Under the pieces are notes generated by a model. It saw only the letters and a list, made by a program, of their open reading frames with translations, did no database searches and was not told the origin of the DNA. Made by a program: the position numbers and the translations under genes. Below are positions 1 to 7,031 of a DNA stretch of 7,916 nucleotides, piece by piece. Position 1 is the stretch's first letter. Each line of letters opens with the position of its first letter. The DNA is from Bacteroidota bacterium (GTDB lineage Bacteria > Bacteroidota > Bacteroidia > Bacteroidales > Paludibacteraceae), in assembly GCA_022709605.1 (NCBI GenBank), contig JAKLIM010000163.1, positions 1 to 7,916 on the forward strand. The letters run 5' to 3'.

Positions 1-20
1 TTCGAGCCTCTCTGCCCGTG
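1..20 (+). tRNA. trpT: tRNA-Trp, 3' end only (5' part outside window)
   Basis: The first 20 bases fit the end of a tRNA: T-loop TTCGAGC (1-7), T-stem 3' strand CTCTC (8-12), acceptor 3' strand TGCCCGT (13-19) and discriminator G (20). The E. coli tRNA-Trp end, as I remember it, has the same T-loop start, the same CTCTC stem and the same G discriminator, and G73 is the usual tryptophan identity base. A tRNA-Trp before secE is a common arrangement. The next bases are CAA, so CCA is not encoded and must be added by the nucleotidyltransferase. The anticodon lies outside the window, so the Trp assignment rests on the 3' end and on context. Confidence 0.8.
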
Positions 21-37
21 CAAATTTCTATTTATAT

Positions 38-232
38 ATGAAGAAGATAATTAACTATATCAAAGAGTCGTATACAGAACTAGTTCAAAAAGTTTCGTGG
101 CCTACACGCTCGGAACTTACCAGCAGTGCTATTGTAGTATTGATTGCTTCCATCATTCTTGCGCTGATAGTTTGGCTTATGGATGTTAGTTTTGAAGGTA
201 TCATGACATTCGTCTACGAAAAATTAATGTAA
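38..232 (+). CDS. secE: Preprotein translocase subunit SecE
   Basis: SecE is the small essential membrane subunit that clamps SecY in the SecYEG channel, through which unfolded proteins are exported with SecA. The protein has 64 residues, typical of the short single-helix SecE of most bacteria; E. coli has three helices. It begins with an amphipathic stretch (residues 1-18), then the conserved KVSWPTRSEL motif (18-27), then one hydrophobic helix (about 29-51). The ATG at 38 lies 17 bases after the tRNA-Trp end and has an AT-rich leader with no Shine-Dalgarno sequence. No promoter is visible in that gap, so it is probably transcribed with the upstream tRNA and whatever precedes it. nusG follows after 24 bases, as in most bacteria. 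Confidence 0.96.
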   Translation: MKKIINYIKESYTELVQKVSWPTRSELTSSAIVVLIASIILALIVWLMDVSFEGIMTFVYEKLM

Positions 233-242
233 TTTTAATTAG

Positions 243-247
243 GGAGG
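243..247 (+). promoter_or_regulatory. Shine-Dalgarno sequence of nusG
   Basis: GGAGG, inside the purine run AGGGAGGG at 241-248, lies nine bases before the GTG at 257. It decides the nusG start. It is the only good Shine-Dalgarno match before any start in this window; the other genes have A- or AT-rich leaders instead. Confidence 0.75.
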
Positions 248-256
248 GTAAAAGAA

Positions 257-805
257 GTGTCTGAGTCAACTAATTTTAAATGGTACGTGATGCGTGCTAT
301 TAGTGGTAAAGAGAACAAGGTGAAAGAATATATTGATGCTGAAATCAAAAAATCTGATCTTGGTCAATATGTTTCTCAGATATTAATCCCAACCGAAAAA
401 GTTTACCAAATTCGTAACGGCAAAAAAATTACAAAAGAACGTAGTTGTATGCCGGGTTATGTTTTGATTGAAGCCAATCTGATCGATGAAATTCATCATC
501 GTCTTCGCAACACCCCCAATGTAATCGGATTTCTCGGTGGTAAAAACAATGTTCCGACACCTGTTCGCATCTCTGAAGTGAATAGAATACTCGGTACAAT
601 GGACGAACTTATCGAGAATGGTGAAGAAATGCTTACACCTTTCATTAAACAAGAAAATGTGAAAGTAATTTCCGGACCATTCAGCGGTTTCAGCGGATTA
701 ATCGAAGAGGTGAACACCGAAAAGAAAAAACTCAAAGTTATGGTTATGATATTCGGACGAAAAACTTCGCTCGAATTATCTTTTACACAAGTAGAAAAGG
801 AATAG
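257..805 (+). CDS. nusG: Transcription termination/antitermination factor NusG
   Basis: NusG binds the clamp of RNA polymerase through its N-terminal NGN domain. Its C-terminal KOW domain contacts Rho or ribosomal protein S10, linking transcription to translation. At 182 residues it is close to the E. coli length. The NGN domain starts at KWYVMRAISGKE (8-19) and contains the MPGYVLIE strand (65-72). The KOW domain (about 134-182) has VISGPFSGFSG and the FGR turn (166-168), followed by the ELSFTQVEK ending typical of the family. The start is GTG: the first in-frame ATG (residue 12) would remove the first beta strand of NGN, and a strong Shine-Dalgarno sequence precedes the GTG. There is no insert between the domains, so this is the housekeeping NusG rather than a specialised paralogue. 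rplK follows after 53 bases. Confidence 0.96.
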   Translation: MSESTNFKWYVMRAISGKENKVKEYIDAEIKKSDLGQYVSQILIPTEKVYQIRNGKKITKERSCMPGYVLIEANLIDEIHHRLRNTPNVIGFLGGKNNVPTPVRISEVNRILGTMDELIENGEEMLTPFIKQENVKVISGPFSGFSGLIEEVNTEKKKLKVMVMIFGRKTSLELSFTQVEKE

Positions 806-858
806 TTGATTGAGTTACAAATCGCCTGTTCCGCTTACAAATAAAAAAAATAAAAATT

Positions 859-1302
859 ATGGCTAAAGAAATTGCTGGACTTATTAAATTACAGATTAAA
901 GGAGGTGCGGCAAACCCATCTCCCCCGGTAGGACCTGCATTAGGTTCTAAAGGGATCAATATTATGGAGCTTTGCAAACAGTTCAATGCCAGAACCCAGG
1001 AAAAAGCAGGTAAAGTTTTACCTGTTGTTATCACTTATTTTACCGATAAATCTTTCGAATTTGTAGTAAAAACTCCTCCGGTAGCTATCCAGCTGTTGGA
1101 AGTTGCAAAACTTAAAGGAGGTTCGGCCGAACCAAACCGCAAAAAAATTGCGGAAATTACCTGGGATCAGGTAAAGGTTATTGCCGAAGACAAAATGGTG
1201 GATTTAAATTGCTTCGGACTTGAATCAGCAATGAAAATGATTGCAGGTACAGCAAGAAGCATGGGTATTACCGTTAAAGGTTCATTTCCAACTAATATTT
1301 AA
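859..1302 (+). CDS. rplK: 50S ribosomal protein L11
   Basis: L11 binds the GTPase-associated region of 23S rRNA with L10 at the base of the stalk, and takes part in factor-dependent GTP hydrolysis and in the stringent response through RelA. The 147 residues are about the standard length (E. coli 142). The N-terminal domain shows the proline-rich loop PSPPVGPALG (20-29), where thiopeptide antibiotics such as thiostrepton bind at the L11-rRNA cleft, followed by GSKGINIMELCKQFNA. The C-terminal RNA-binding domain (about 75-147) includes the conserved GTARSMGI segment near the end. Lys3 is present, one of the sites that PrmA methylates in E. coli. The ATG has an A-rich leader and no Shine-Dalgarno sequence. 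It is followed by rplA after 16 bases. Confidence 0.98.
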   Translation: MAKEIAGLIKLQIKGGAANPSPPVGPALGSKGINIMELCKQFNARTQEKAGKVLPVVITYFTDKSFEFVVKTPPVAIQLLEVAKLKGGSAEPNRKKIAEITWDQVKVIAEDKMVDLNCFGLESAMKMIAGTARSMGITVKGSFPTNI

Positions 1303-1318
1303 TTAAACTTCAATTAAA

Positions 1319-2014
1319 ATGAGTAAACTGACAAAAAATCAAAGGTTAGCTTTAGAAAAAATTGAAGCTGGAAAAACCTACACTCTCAAGGAAGCAGCTT
1401 TATTAATAAAAGAAATTTCTACAACAAAATTCGATGCTTCAGTTGATATAGATGTACGGTTAGGTGTTGACCCACGTAAAGCCAACCAAATGGTTCGCGG
1501 AGTTGTTTCGCTCCCAAATGGTACCGGCAAACAAGTAAGGGTTCTTGCATTATGTACTCCCGATCAGGAAGCAGCGGCTAAAGAAGCCGGGGCTGACTAT
1601 GTTGGTCTCGATGAATATATCGAAAAAATAAAAGGTGGCTGGACAGATGTTGATGTTATCATCACTATGCCTGCTATCATGGGTAAATTAGGAGCTTTAG
1701 GACGTATATTAGGCCCGCGTGGTTTAATGCCGAACCCTAAGAGCGGTACTGTTACCAATGAAGTAGGCAAAGCAGTAAAAGAAGTAAAACAAGGTAAAAT
1801 CGACTTTAAAGTTGATAAATATGGTATTGTACATACTTCGGTAGGTAAAGTATCTTTTACCCCCGAACAAATCATTGGCAATGCTAAAGAATTTGTTGGT
1901 ACTTTGATGAAACTGAAACCTACCTCATCAAAAGGTACTTATGTTAAGAGCATTTATCTTTCAAGCACAATGAGTACGGGTATTAAAATTGACCCAAAAT
2001 CAGTTGAAGAATAA
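1319..2014 (+). CDS. rplA: 50S ribosomal protein L1
   Basis: L1 forms the mobile L1 stalk on 23S rRNA and helps release deacylated tRNA from the E site. In many bacteria it also represses its own rplK-rplA message. The 231 residues match the usual bacterial length. Domain I is made from both ends of the chain and domain II is inserted in the middle. The signature GRILGPRGLMPNPKSGTVT lies at residues 128-146, and the RNA-contacting C-terminal part of domain I is recognisable around SIYLSSTMSTGIKID. I saw no clear L1-binding hairpin upstream of rplK, so autoregulation is not demonstrated here. rplJ begins 12 bases after the stop. Confidence 0.98.
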   Translation: MSKLTKNQRLALEKIEAGKTYTLKEAALLIKEISTTKFDASVDIDVRLGVDPRKANQMVRGVVSLPNGTGKQVRVLALCTPDQEAAAKEAGADYVGLDEYIEKIKGGWTDVDVIITMPAIMGKLGALGRILGPRGLMPNPKSGTVTNEVGKAVKEVKQGKIDFKVDKYGIVHTSVGKVSFTPEQIIGNAKEFVGTLMKLKPTSSKGTYVKSIYLSSTMSTGIKIDPKSVEE

Positions 2015-2026
2015 AATTAAAAGTTT

Positions 2027-2554
2027 ATGAAAAAGGAAGATAAAAGCGCTATTATAAAACAACTTGAGTCAACTATCAACGAGTATGCTCACTTCTATTT
2101 GGCTGATATTGCCGGCTTAAATGCTGCACAAACAAGCCAATTACGTCGTGTTTGTTACAAAGAAGATATTAAACTTGTTGTTGTAAAAAATACATTGCTT
2201 CAAAAAGCATTTGAAAACTCATCAGTTAACTTCAGCGAGCTATATGATTCGTTGAAAGGCGAAACTTCATTGATGCTTTCGAATACAGGTAACGCACCTG
2301 CAAAGGTGATAAAAGATTTCAGCAAATTAAAAGGTAATAAGCTGAAAAAACCCGTATTGAAAGCTGCGTATGTGGAACAAAGTTTTTACATAGGTGAAAA
2401 TCAATTGGAAGCACTTATAACTCTAAAGAGCAAAAACGAACTTATTGCCGAAGTTGTTGCCTTGTTGCAATCGCCTGCTAAGAACGTTATATCCGCACTC
2501 CAATCCGGAGGAAGTACTATCCATGGCGTGTTGAAAACATTAGCCGAAAGATAA
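2027..2554 (+). CDS. rplJ: 50S ribosomal protein L10
   Basis: L10 anchors the stalk. Its globular N-terminal domain binds 23S rRNA next to L11, and its C-terminal helix carries the L7/L12 dimers. The 175 residues are close to the family norm. The N-terminal part shows the pattern of a KxxII..L opening helix, a beta strand (HFYLADIAGL, 22-31) and IKLVVVKNTLLQKAF (48-62). The long C-terminal helix (about 139-175) contains VVALLQSPAKNVISALQSG, the dimer-binding part. Only 12 bases separate it from rplA, so the separate L10 leader RNA known before rplJ in E. coli and Bacillus has no intergenic room here. Control by L10-L12, if it exists, would have to use RNA inside the rplA coding end. Confidence 0.97.
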   Translation: MKKEDKSAIIKQLESTINEYAHFYLADIAGLNAAQTSQLRRVCYKEDIKLVVVKNTLLQKAFENSSVNFSELYDSLKGETSLMLSNTGNAPAKVIKDFSKLKGNKLKKPVLKAAYVEQSFYIGENQLEALITLKSKNELIAEVVALLQSPAKNVISALQSGGSTIHGVLKTLAER

Positions 2555-2595
2555 TTTAATTAATAAAAAAAACAAAAACATAAAAAATAAGTAAA
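2555..2595 (+). promoter_or_regulatory. A-rich leader of rplL
   Basis: This 41-base gap is almost pure A and T: TTTAATTAATAAAA, then A-runs broken by single C, T or G bases up to the rplL ATG. It should be unstructured and has no Shine-Dalgarno sequence. In Bacteroidota, A-rich unfolded leaders with A close to the start codon are known to favour initiation in place of a Shine-Dalgarno sequence. L7/L12 is needed in about four copies per ribosome, more than the other ribosomal proteins, so a strong start site is expected. The function is inferred. Confidence 0.45.
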
Positions 2596-2970
2596 ATGGC
2601 AGATTTGAAAGCTTTTGCAGAACAATTGGTTAACTTAACAGTTAAAGAAGTAAATGAGTTAGCTCAAATTTTGAAAGATGTATATGGTATCGAACCCGCT
2701 GCTGCAGCTGTTGCTGTTGCTGCCGGACCTGCAGCTGTTGCTGAAGTAGTCGAAGAAAAAACATCTTTTGATGTAGTATTAAAAGGAGTTGGTGCTAATA
2801 AATTAGCGATTGTAAAATTGGTAAAAGAATTAACAGGTCTTGGACTTAAAGAAGCAAAAGACTTAGTTGATGCTGCTCCTTCAGTAATTAAAGAAGGTGC
2901 AACTAAAGACGAAGCTGAAGCATTGAAGAAAGCACTTGCTGACGGCGGAGCTGAAGTAGAACTTAAATAG
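2596..2970 (+). CDS. rplL: 50S ribosomal protein L7/L12
   Basis: L7/L12 is the multi-copy stalk protein that recruits IF2, EF-Tu, EF-G and release factors and stimulates their GTPase activity. The 124 residues are the usual length. The N-terminal dimerisation helices cover about residues 1-32. The Ala/Val-rich flexible hinge (about 35-52) includes AAAAVAVAAGPAAVAE. The compact C-terminal factor-binding domain (about 55-124) has FDVVLKGVGANKLAIVK and the family signature GLGLKEAKDLVDAAPSVIKE. The gene is rich in GCT, GTT and GAA codons, consistent with very high expression. It is the last ribosomal protein gene of the block, and a terminator-like hairpin starts 23 bases after its stop. Confidence 0.98.
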   Translation: MADLKAFAEQLVNLTVKEVNELAQILKDVYGIEPAAAAVAVAAGPAAVAEVVEEKTSFDVVLKGVGANKLAIVKLVKELTGLGLKEAKDLVDAAPSVIKEGATKDEAEALKKALADGGAEVELK

Positions 2971-2975
2971 TACCA

Positions 2976-2988
2976 CCTGATTATCAGG
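2976..2988 (+). other. Small hairpin after rplL
   Basis: CCTGA-TTA-TCAGG forms a five-base-pair stem with a three-base loop, six bases after the rplL stop, and CTTTT follows it. It sits directly before the larger terminator-like hairpin. It could protect the rplL mRNA 3' end or help pausing; nothing in the sequence decides this. Confidence 0.45.
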
Positions 2989-2993
2989 CTTTT

Positions 2994-3033
2994 GGTTTAG
3001 ATTCCCTCTTCAAGAGGGATTCTAAACCTTTTT
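2994..3033 (+). terminator. Intrinsic terminator or attenuator between rplL and rpoB
   Basis: A long inverted repeat is followed by a U-tract. The outer arms GGTTTAGA (2994-3001) and TCTAAACC (3021-3028) pair perfectly. After one T/T mismatch, the inner arms TCCCTCT (3003-3009) and AGAGGGA (3013-3019) pair around a TCA loop. TTTTT (3029-3033) follows at once, the layout of a Rho-independent terminator. It lies inside what is usually one operon. In E. coli the rplL-rpoB gap has an attenuator that lets only part of the transcripts reach rpoBC. No Bacteroidota-type promoter (TTTG with TAnnTTTG) is evident between it and rpoB, which favours partial read-through over full termination. That role is inferred. 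Confidence 0.85.
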
Positions 3034-3084
3034 CTGTCTATAAAATAATTGAGTTCACCGCATCACCAAAAAAACTCTTTGAAA

Positions 3085-6000
3085 ATGTCTTCAACACCAA
3101 AAGTGCAAAGAATAAATTTTGCTTCGATTAAAAATCAGTTCGATTATCCTGATTTTTTAGATGTACAAATTAAATCTTTTCAGGATTTCTTTCAAATGGA
3201 TACTTCCCCTGAAAGAAGAAAGTCAGAAGGATTATATAAAGTTTTTAATGAAAACTTTCCTATTGCTGACACAAGAAATAATTTCATCCTCGAATTTCTC
3301 GATTATTACGTTGACCCTCCCCGTTATTCAATCGAAGAATGTATAGAAAGAGGTTTAACTTACAGCGTTCCTTTAAAAGCGAAATTAAAACTGTATTGTA
3401 CCGATCCCGATCACGAAGATTTTGATACCGTGATTCAGGATGTTTATCTGGGCCCCATACCTTACATGAGTCCCAAGGGTACTTTTGTAATCAATGGTGC
3501 AGAGCGTGTAATTGTATCACAGCTCCATCGTTCGCCAGGCGTGTTTTTTGGTCAGAGCACCCATGCCAATGGTACAAAATTATACTCGGCACGTATTATT
3601 CCTTTTCGTGGCTCATGGATAGAATTTGCTACTGACATTAACAATGTGATGTATGCATATATCGACAGGAAGAAAAAATTGCCCGTAACCACACTCCTTC
3701 GCGCCATCGGATTTGAAAGCGATAAAAATATTTTAGAAATTTTCAATCTTGCTGAAGAAATCAAAGTAAGTAAAACCAGTCTGAAAAAAGCGATTGGTCA
3801 AAAGCTTGCTGCCCGTGTTCTTAAAACATGGATTGAAGACTTTGTAGATGAAGATACCGGCGAGGTTGTAAGTATTGAGCGTAACGAAGTGATTATCGAT
3901 CGTGAAACCATTCTCGAAAATCATCACATTGATGAAATTATTGAGGCTGGCACTCCGACTATTTTACTTCATAAACCTGAAGCTAATCAGAATGATTATG
4001 CTATCATATATAATACATTACAGAAAGATCCGAGCAACTCGGAGAAAGAAGCTGTTTTGTACATTTACCGTCAGTTACGAAATGCAGTGCCTGCTGATGA
4101 TTCAACAGCCCGCGAAGTAATTAACAATCTTTTCTTTTCCGAAAAACGTTACGATTTAGGTGATGTTGGACGTTTCCGTATCAACAGAAAACTAAATCTT
4201 TCTATCGATCCGGGAGTAAAGATTCTGACAAAAGAAGATATTATTGAAATTATCAAATACCTGATTGAATTAATAAATTCGAAAGCAGATGTTGATGATA
4301 TCGATCACTTGAGTAACCGTCGCGTCCGCACTGTGGGTGAACAACTTCACAACCAGTTTGGTGTAGGATTGTCGCGTATGGCCAGAACTATTCGCGAACG
4401 TATGAATGTGCGTGACAACGAGGTTTTTACTCCGATTGATCTGATCAATGCCAAAAGTATTTCTTCGGTTATCAATTCGTTCTTTGGAACAAATGCATTG
4501 TCTCAGTTTATGGATCAACAGAATCCATTGGCCGAAATAACTCACAAACGTCGTATGTCAGCGCTCGGGCCTGGCGGTTTGTCGCGTGAGCGTGCCGGTT
4601 TCGAGGTACGTGACGTACACTATACGCACTACGGACGTCTTTGTCCGATTGAAACTCCCGAAGGACCAAACATCGGTTTGATTTCGTCGTTGTGTATCTA
4701 TGCCAAAATTAACGAGCTTGGATTTATTGAAACTCCATACCGCAAAGTTGAAAATGCAATTGTTGACACTACGCCAGAAGGAATTGAATATTTCACAGCA
4801 GAAGAAGAAGAAAATCTTATTGTAGCGCAGGGAAATGCACCATTGCGTGAAGATGGAACATTTATTCGTCCGAAAGTAAAATCACGTTTGGGAGCTGATT
4901 TCCCTGTTGTTTTGCCGGGTGAAGTTAATTTAATGGATGTTTCTCCCTCGCAAATTGCTTCTATTGCAGCTGCATTGATTCCTTTCCTCGAACATGATGA
5001 TGCCAACCGTGCATTGATGGGATCGAACATGATGCGTCAGGCAGTTCCATTATTGCGTTGCGAAGCACCGATTGTAGGTACAGGTATTGAAAAACAATTA
5101 ATACACGACTCGCGGACACAAATTATTGCCGAAGGAAGTGGTATTATCGAATTTGTTGATGCAGATTGCATTAAAATCAGATACGACCGAAGTGAAGAAG
5201 AAGAATTTGTAAGTTTTGAATCTTCATTGAAAGAATATAAAATACCTAAATTTCAGAAAACAAATCAAAACACTACGATAGATCTTCGTCCCATTGTACG
5301 CAAAGGAGATAAGGTTGAAAAAGGTACCATGTTAACTGAAGGTTATGCCACTCAAAATGGTGAACTTGCCATTGGTAAAAACCTGAAAGTTGCATTTATG
5401 CCCTGGAAAGGTTACAACTTCGAAGATGCGATTGTAATTAACGAACGCGTTGTTCGCGAAGATGTATTTACATCAGTACATGTGGTAGAACAATTACTAG
5501 ACGTACGTGAAACAAAACGTGGTATTGAAGAATTCACCTCTGACATTCCAAACGTTAGCGAAGAAGCAACTAAAGATTTGGACGAAAATGGTATTATCCG
5601 CATCGGTGCACGCATCGAACCGGGCGATATTATTATCGGTAAAATTACACCAAAAGGTGAATCAGATCCTTCGCCGGAAGAAAAATTACTTCGTGCTATC
5701 TTTGGTGATAAAGCCGGAGATGTGAAAGATGCTTCGTTGAAAGCTACTCCATCATTATCAGGAGTTGTTATTGGTAAACGATTATTCTCAAAAGCTCAGA
5801 AAAACCGCAAATCAAAATTAGCTGATAAAGCGGTTCTTCCACGTTTGGATGAAGAATTTGAAGTTCAGGCAAGTGTATTGCGTGAAACGCTGATTGAAAA
5901 ACTTATGATTCTTATCGGAGAAAAAACTTCGGCAGGAATTAAAGATTTCTTAGGGGCTGATATTATTTCGCGTAACAGCAGATTTACTATTGAGCGCTTG

Positions 6001-6897
6001 CGCGAAATTGATTATACAACGATTCAAATTTATAAATGGACTGCTGATTCGCACAAAAACGAATTAATCAGACAGTTGATTTTAAACTATTTGAGGAAAT
6101 TTAAAGAACTCGATGCTCAGATTAAACGTCAGAAATTCAACATTACCATTGGCGATGAACTTCCAAACGGAATTGTACAGATAGCCAAAGTATATATTGC
6201 TAAAAAACGTAAAATCAGAGTTGGAGATAAAATGGCGGGACGTCATGGAAACAAAGGTATTGTATCGCGTATTGTCCGTCAGGAAGATATGCCATTCCTT
6301 GCCGATGGAACTCCTGTCGACATCGTTTTGAACCCACTTGGTGTACCTTCGCGTATGAACCTTGGACAGATTTTTGAAACTGTACTCGGCTGGGCAGGTA
6401 AAGAATTAGATGTACGTTTCTCTACTCCTATTTTTGATGGAGCAACAATAGACGATCTGAATGCCTGGACTGATAAAGCCGGTGTGCCACGTTATGGTAA
6501 AACATACCTGATAGATGGTGGTACCGGAGAGCAATTTGATCAGCCTGCTACTGTAGGTGTAATTTATATGCTGAAATTAGGTCACATGGTTGAGGATAAA
6601 ATGCATGCACGTTCAATTGGACCATACTCACTCATAACTCAACAACCACTCGGAGGTAAAGCTCAGTTTGGAGGTCAGCGTTTTGGAGAAATGGAAGTTT
6701 GGGCGCTCGAAGCATTTGGTGCAGCGCATATTCTTCAGGAAATCCTAACGGTAAAATCTGATGACGTGATGGGACGTGCCCGTACTTACGAAGCAATTGT
6801 AAAAGGTGATCCTATGCCTACACCTGGTATACCTGAATCGCTTAATGTATTATTACACGAACTTCGTGGTTTAGGTTTGAGTATCAATTTGGAATAA
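3085..6897 (+). CDS. rpoB: DNA-directed RNA polymerase subunit beta
   Basis: RpoB is the second largest subunit of RNA polymerase and forms one side of the active-centre cleft. The start chosen is ATG 3085 (MSSTPKVQRINFAS), giving 1270 residues, the length I recall for Bacteroides RpoB. An in-frame TTG at 3049 would add 12 low-quality residues. Rifampicin cluster I spans about residues 471-494: LSQFMDQQNPLAEITHKRRM is followed by SALGPGGL. Asp477, His487 and Ser492 match E. coli D516, H526 and S531, so no classical resistance change is seen; Ala at the S522 position and Met at I530 look lineage-typical. Lys1049 and Lys1057 in GDKMAGRHGNKG match the active-site lysines K1065 and K1073. The C-terminal PESLNVLLHELRGLGL, which packs on beta prime, is intact. 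Segments corresponding to the two lineage-specific inserts of the E. coli type (about residues 195-310 and 885-1035) appear to be present. rpoC follows after 143 bases. Confidence 0.98.
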   Translation: MSSTPKVQRINFASIKNQFDYPDFLDVQIKSFQDFFQMDTSPERRKSEGLYKVFNENFPIADTRNNFILEFLDYYVDPPRYSIEECIERGLTYSVPLKAKLKLYCTDPDHEDFDTVIQDVYLGPIPYMSPKGTFVINGAERVIVSQLHRSPGVFFGQSTHANGTKLYSARIIPFRGSWIEFATDINNVMYAYIDRKKKLPVTTLLRAIGFESDKNILEIFNLAEEIKVSKTSLKKAIGQKLAARVLKTWIEDFVDEDTGEVVSIERNEVIIDRETILENHHIDEIIEAGTPTILLHKPEANQNDYAIIYNTLQKDPSNSEKEAVLYIYRQLRNAVPADDSTAREVINNLFFSEKRYDLGDVGRFRINRKLNLSIDPGVKILTKEDIIEIIKYLIELINSKADVDDIDHLSNRRVRTVGEQLHNQFGVGLSRMARTIRERMNVRDNEVFTPIDLINAKSISSVINSFFGTNALSQFMDQQNPLAEITHKRRMSALGPGGLSRERAGFEVRDVHYTHYGRLCPIETPEGPNIGLISSLCIYAKINELGFIETPYRKVENAIVDTTPEGIEYFTAEEEENLIVAQGNAPLREDGTFIRPKVKSRLGADFPVVLPGEVNLMDVSPSQIASIAAALIPFLEHDDANRALMGSNMMRQAVPLLRCEAPIVGTGIEKQLIHDSRTQIIAEGSGIIEFVDADCIKIRYDRSEEEEFVSFESSLKEYKIPKFQKTNQNTTIDLRPIVRKGDKVEKGTMLTEGYATQNGELAIGKNLKVAFMPWKGYNFEDAIVINERVVREDVFTSVHVVEQLLDVRETKRGIEEFTSDIPNVSEEATKDLDENGIIRIGARIEPGDIIIGKITPKGESDPSPEEKLLRAIFGDKAGDVKDASLKATPSLSGVVIGKRLFSKAQKNRKSKLADKAVLPRLDEEFEVQASVLRETLIEKLMILIGEKTSAGIKDFLGADIISRNSRFTIERLREIDYTTIQIYKWTADSHKNELIRQLILNYLRKFKELDAQIKRQKFNITIGDELPNGIVQIAKVYIAKKRKIRVGDKMAGRHGNKGIVSRIVRQEDMPFLADGTPVDIVLNPLGVPSRMNLGQIFETVLGWAGKELDVRFSTPIFDGATIDDLNAWTDKAGVPRYGKTYLIDGGTGEQFDQPATVGVIYMLKLGHMVEDKMHARSIGPYSLITQQPLGGKAQFGGQRFGEMEVWALEAFGAAHILQEILTVKSDDVMGRARTYEAIVKGDPMPTPGIPESLNVLLHELRGLGLSINLE

Positions 6898-6923
6898 AAC
6901 CCCTAAATCCCAACGTCGCAATC

Positions 6924-6937
6924 CCGATAGCTATCGG
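6924..6937. repeat. Perfect 14-base palindrome between rpoB and rpoC
   Basis: CCGATAGCTATCGG is a perfect inverted repeat lying 27 bases after the rpoB stop. It is followed by a second, weaker pairing, CTCTC (6941-6945) with GAGAG (6962-6966). No T-run follows, so it is not a standard terminator. My impression from memory is that palindromes of the form CCCGATAGCTATCGGG recur in intergenic DNA of many Bacteroidota. This may therefore be a copy of a dispersed intergenic repeat; one window cannot prove it. Confidence 0.6.
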
Positions 6938-6997
6938 AACCTCTCCCAAAAGTGAGGAAGTGAGAGCAGAGGGAAAATGTCGGAGTTAGATTTATTC

Positions 6998-7031
6998 AAA
7001 TTGTAAATTGTCAATTTATTAAATTGTAAAT
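6998..7031 (+). repeat. AAATTGTAAAT direct repeats with alternative hairpins before rpoC
   Basis: AAATTGTAAAT occurs at 6998-7008 and again at 7021-7031, 23 bases apart start to start. Between them CAATTTA (7012-7018) can pair either with TAAATTG at 7004-7010 or with TAAATTG at 7020-7026, so two hairpins exclude each other. The second repeat ends 10 bases before the rpoC ATG. All pairs but one are A-T, so the hairpins are weak. It may be a simple AT-rich leader or repeat debris. Confidence 0.5.

Noticed and set aside
806..858. An L1-binding autoregulatory hairpin before rplK
   Set aside because: No convincing stem could be drawn in these 53 bases, so the known E. coli-type control cannot be claimed.
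3049..3084. TTG at 3049 as the rpoB start, adding 12 residues
   Set aside because: The extra residues do not resemble RpoB and the TTG lies just 15 bases after the terminator U-tract with no ribosome-binding signal. The ATG at 3085 gives the family-typical N-terminus and a 1270-residue protein.
3034..3084. TATAAAAT at 3039-3046 as a promoter for rpoB
   Set aside because: It does not fit the Bacteroidota -7 consensus TAnnTTTG, and no TTTG is found at the proper distance upstream. AT-rich DNA gives such matches by chance.
4501..4580. Possible rifampicin-resistance changes (Gln for N518, Ala for S522, Met for I530 in E. coli numbering)
   Set aside because: The main resistance positions D516, H526 and S531 are wild type, and the differences agree with what I remember of ordinary Bacteroides RpoB.
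4698..5030. Minus-strand open frame of 110 codons inside rpoB
   Set aside because: It is a shadow of the rpoB reading frame with no recognisable protein features and no start signals. The other minus-strand frames in the window are rejected for the same reason.
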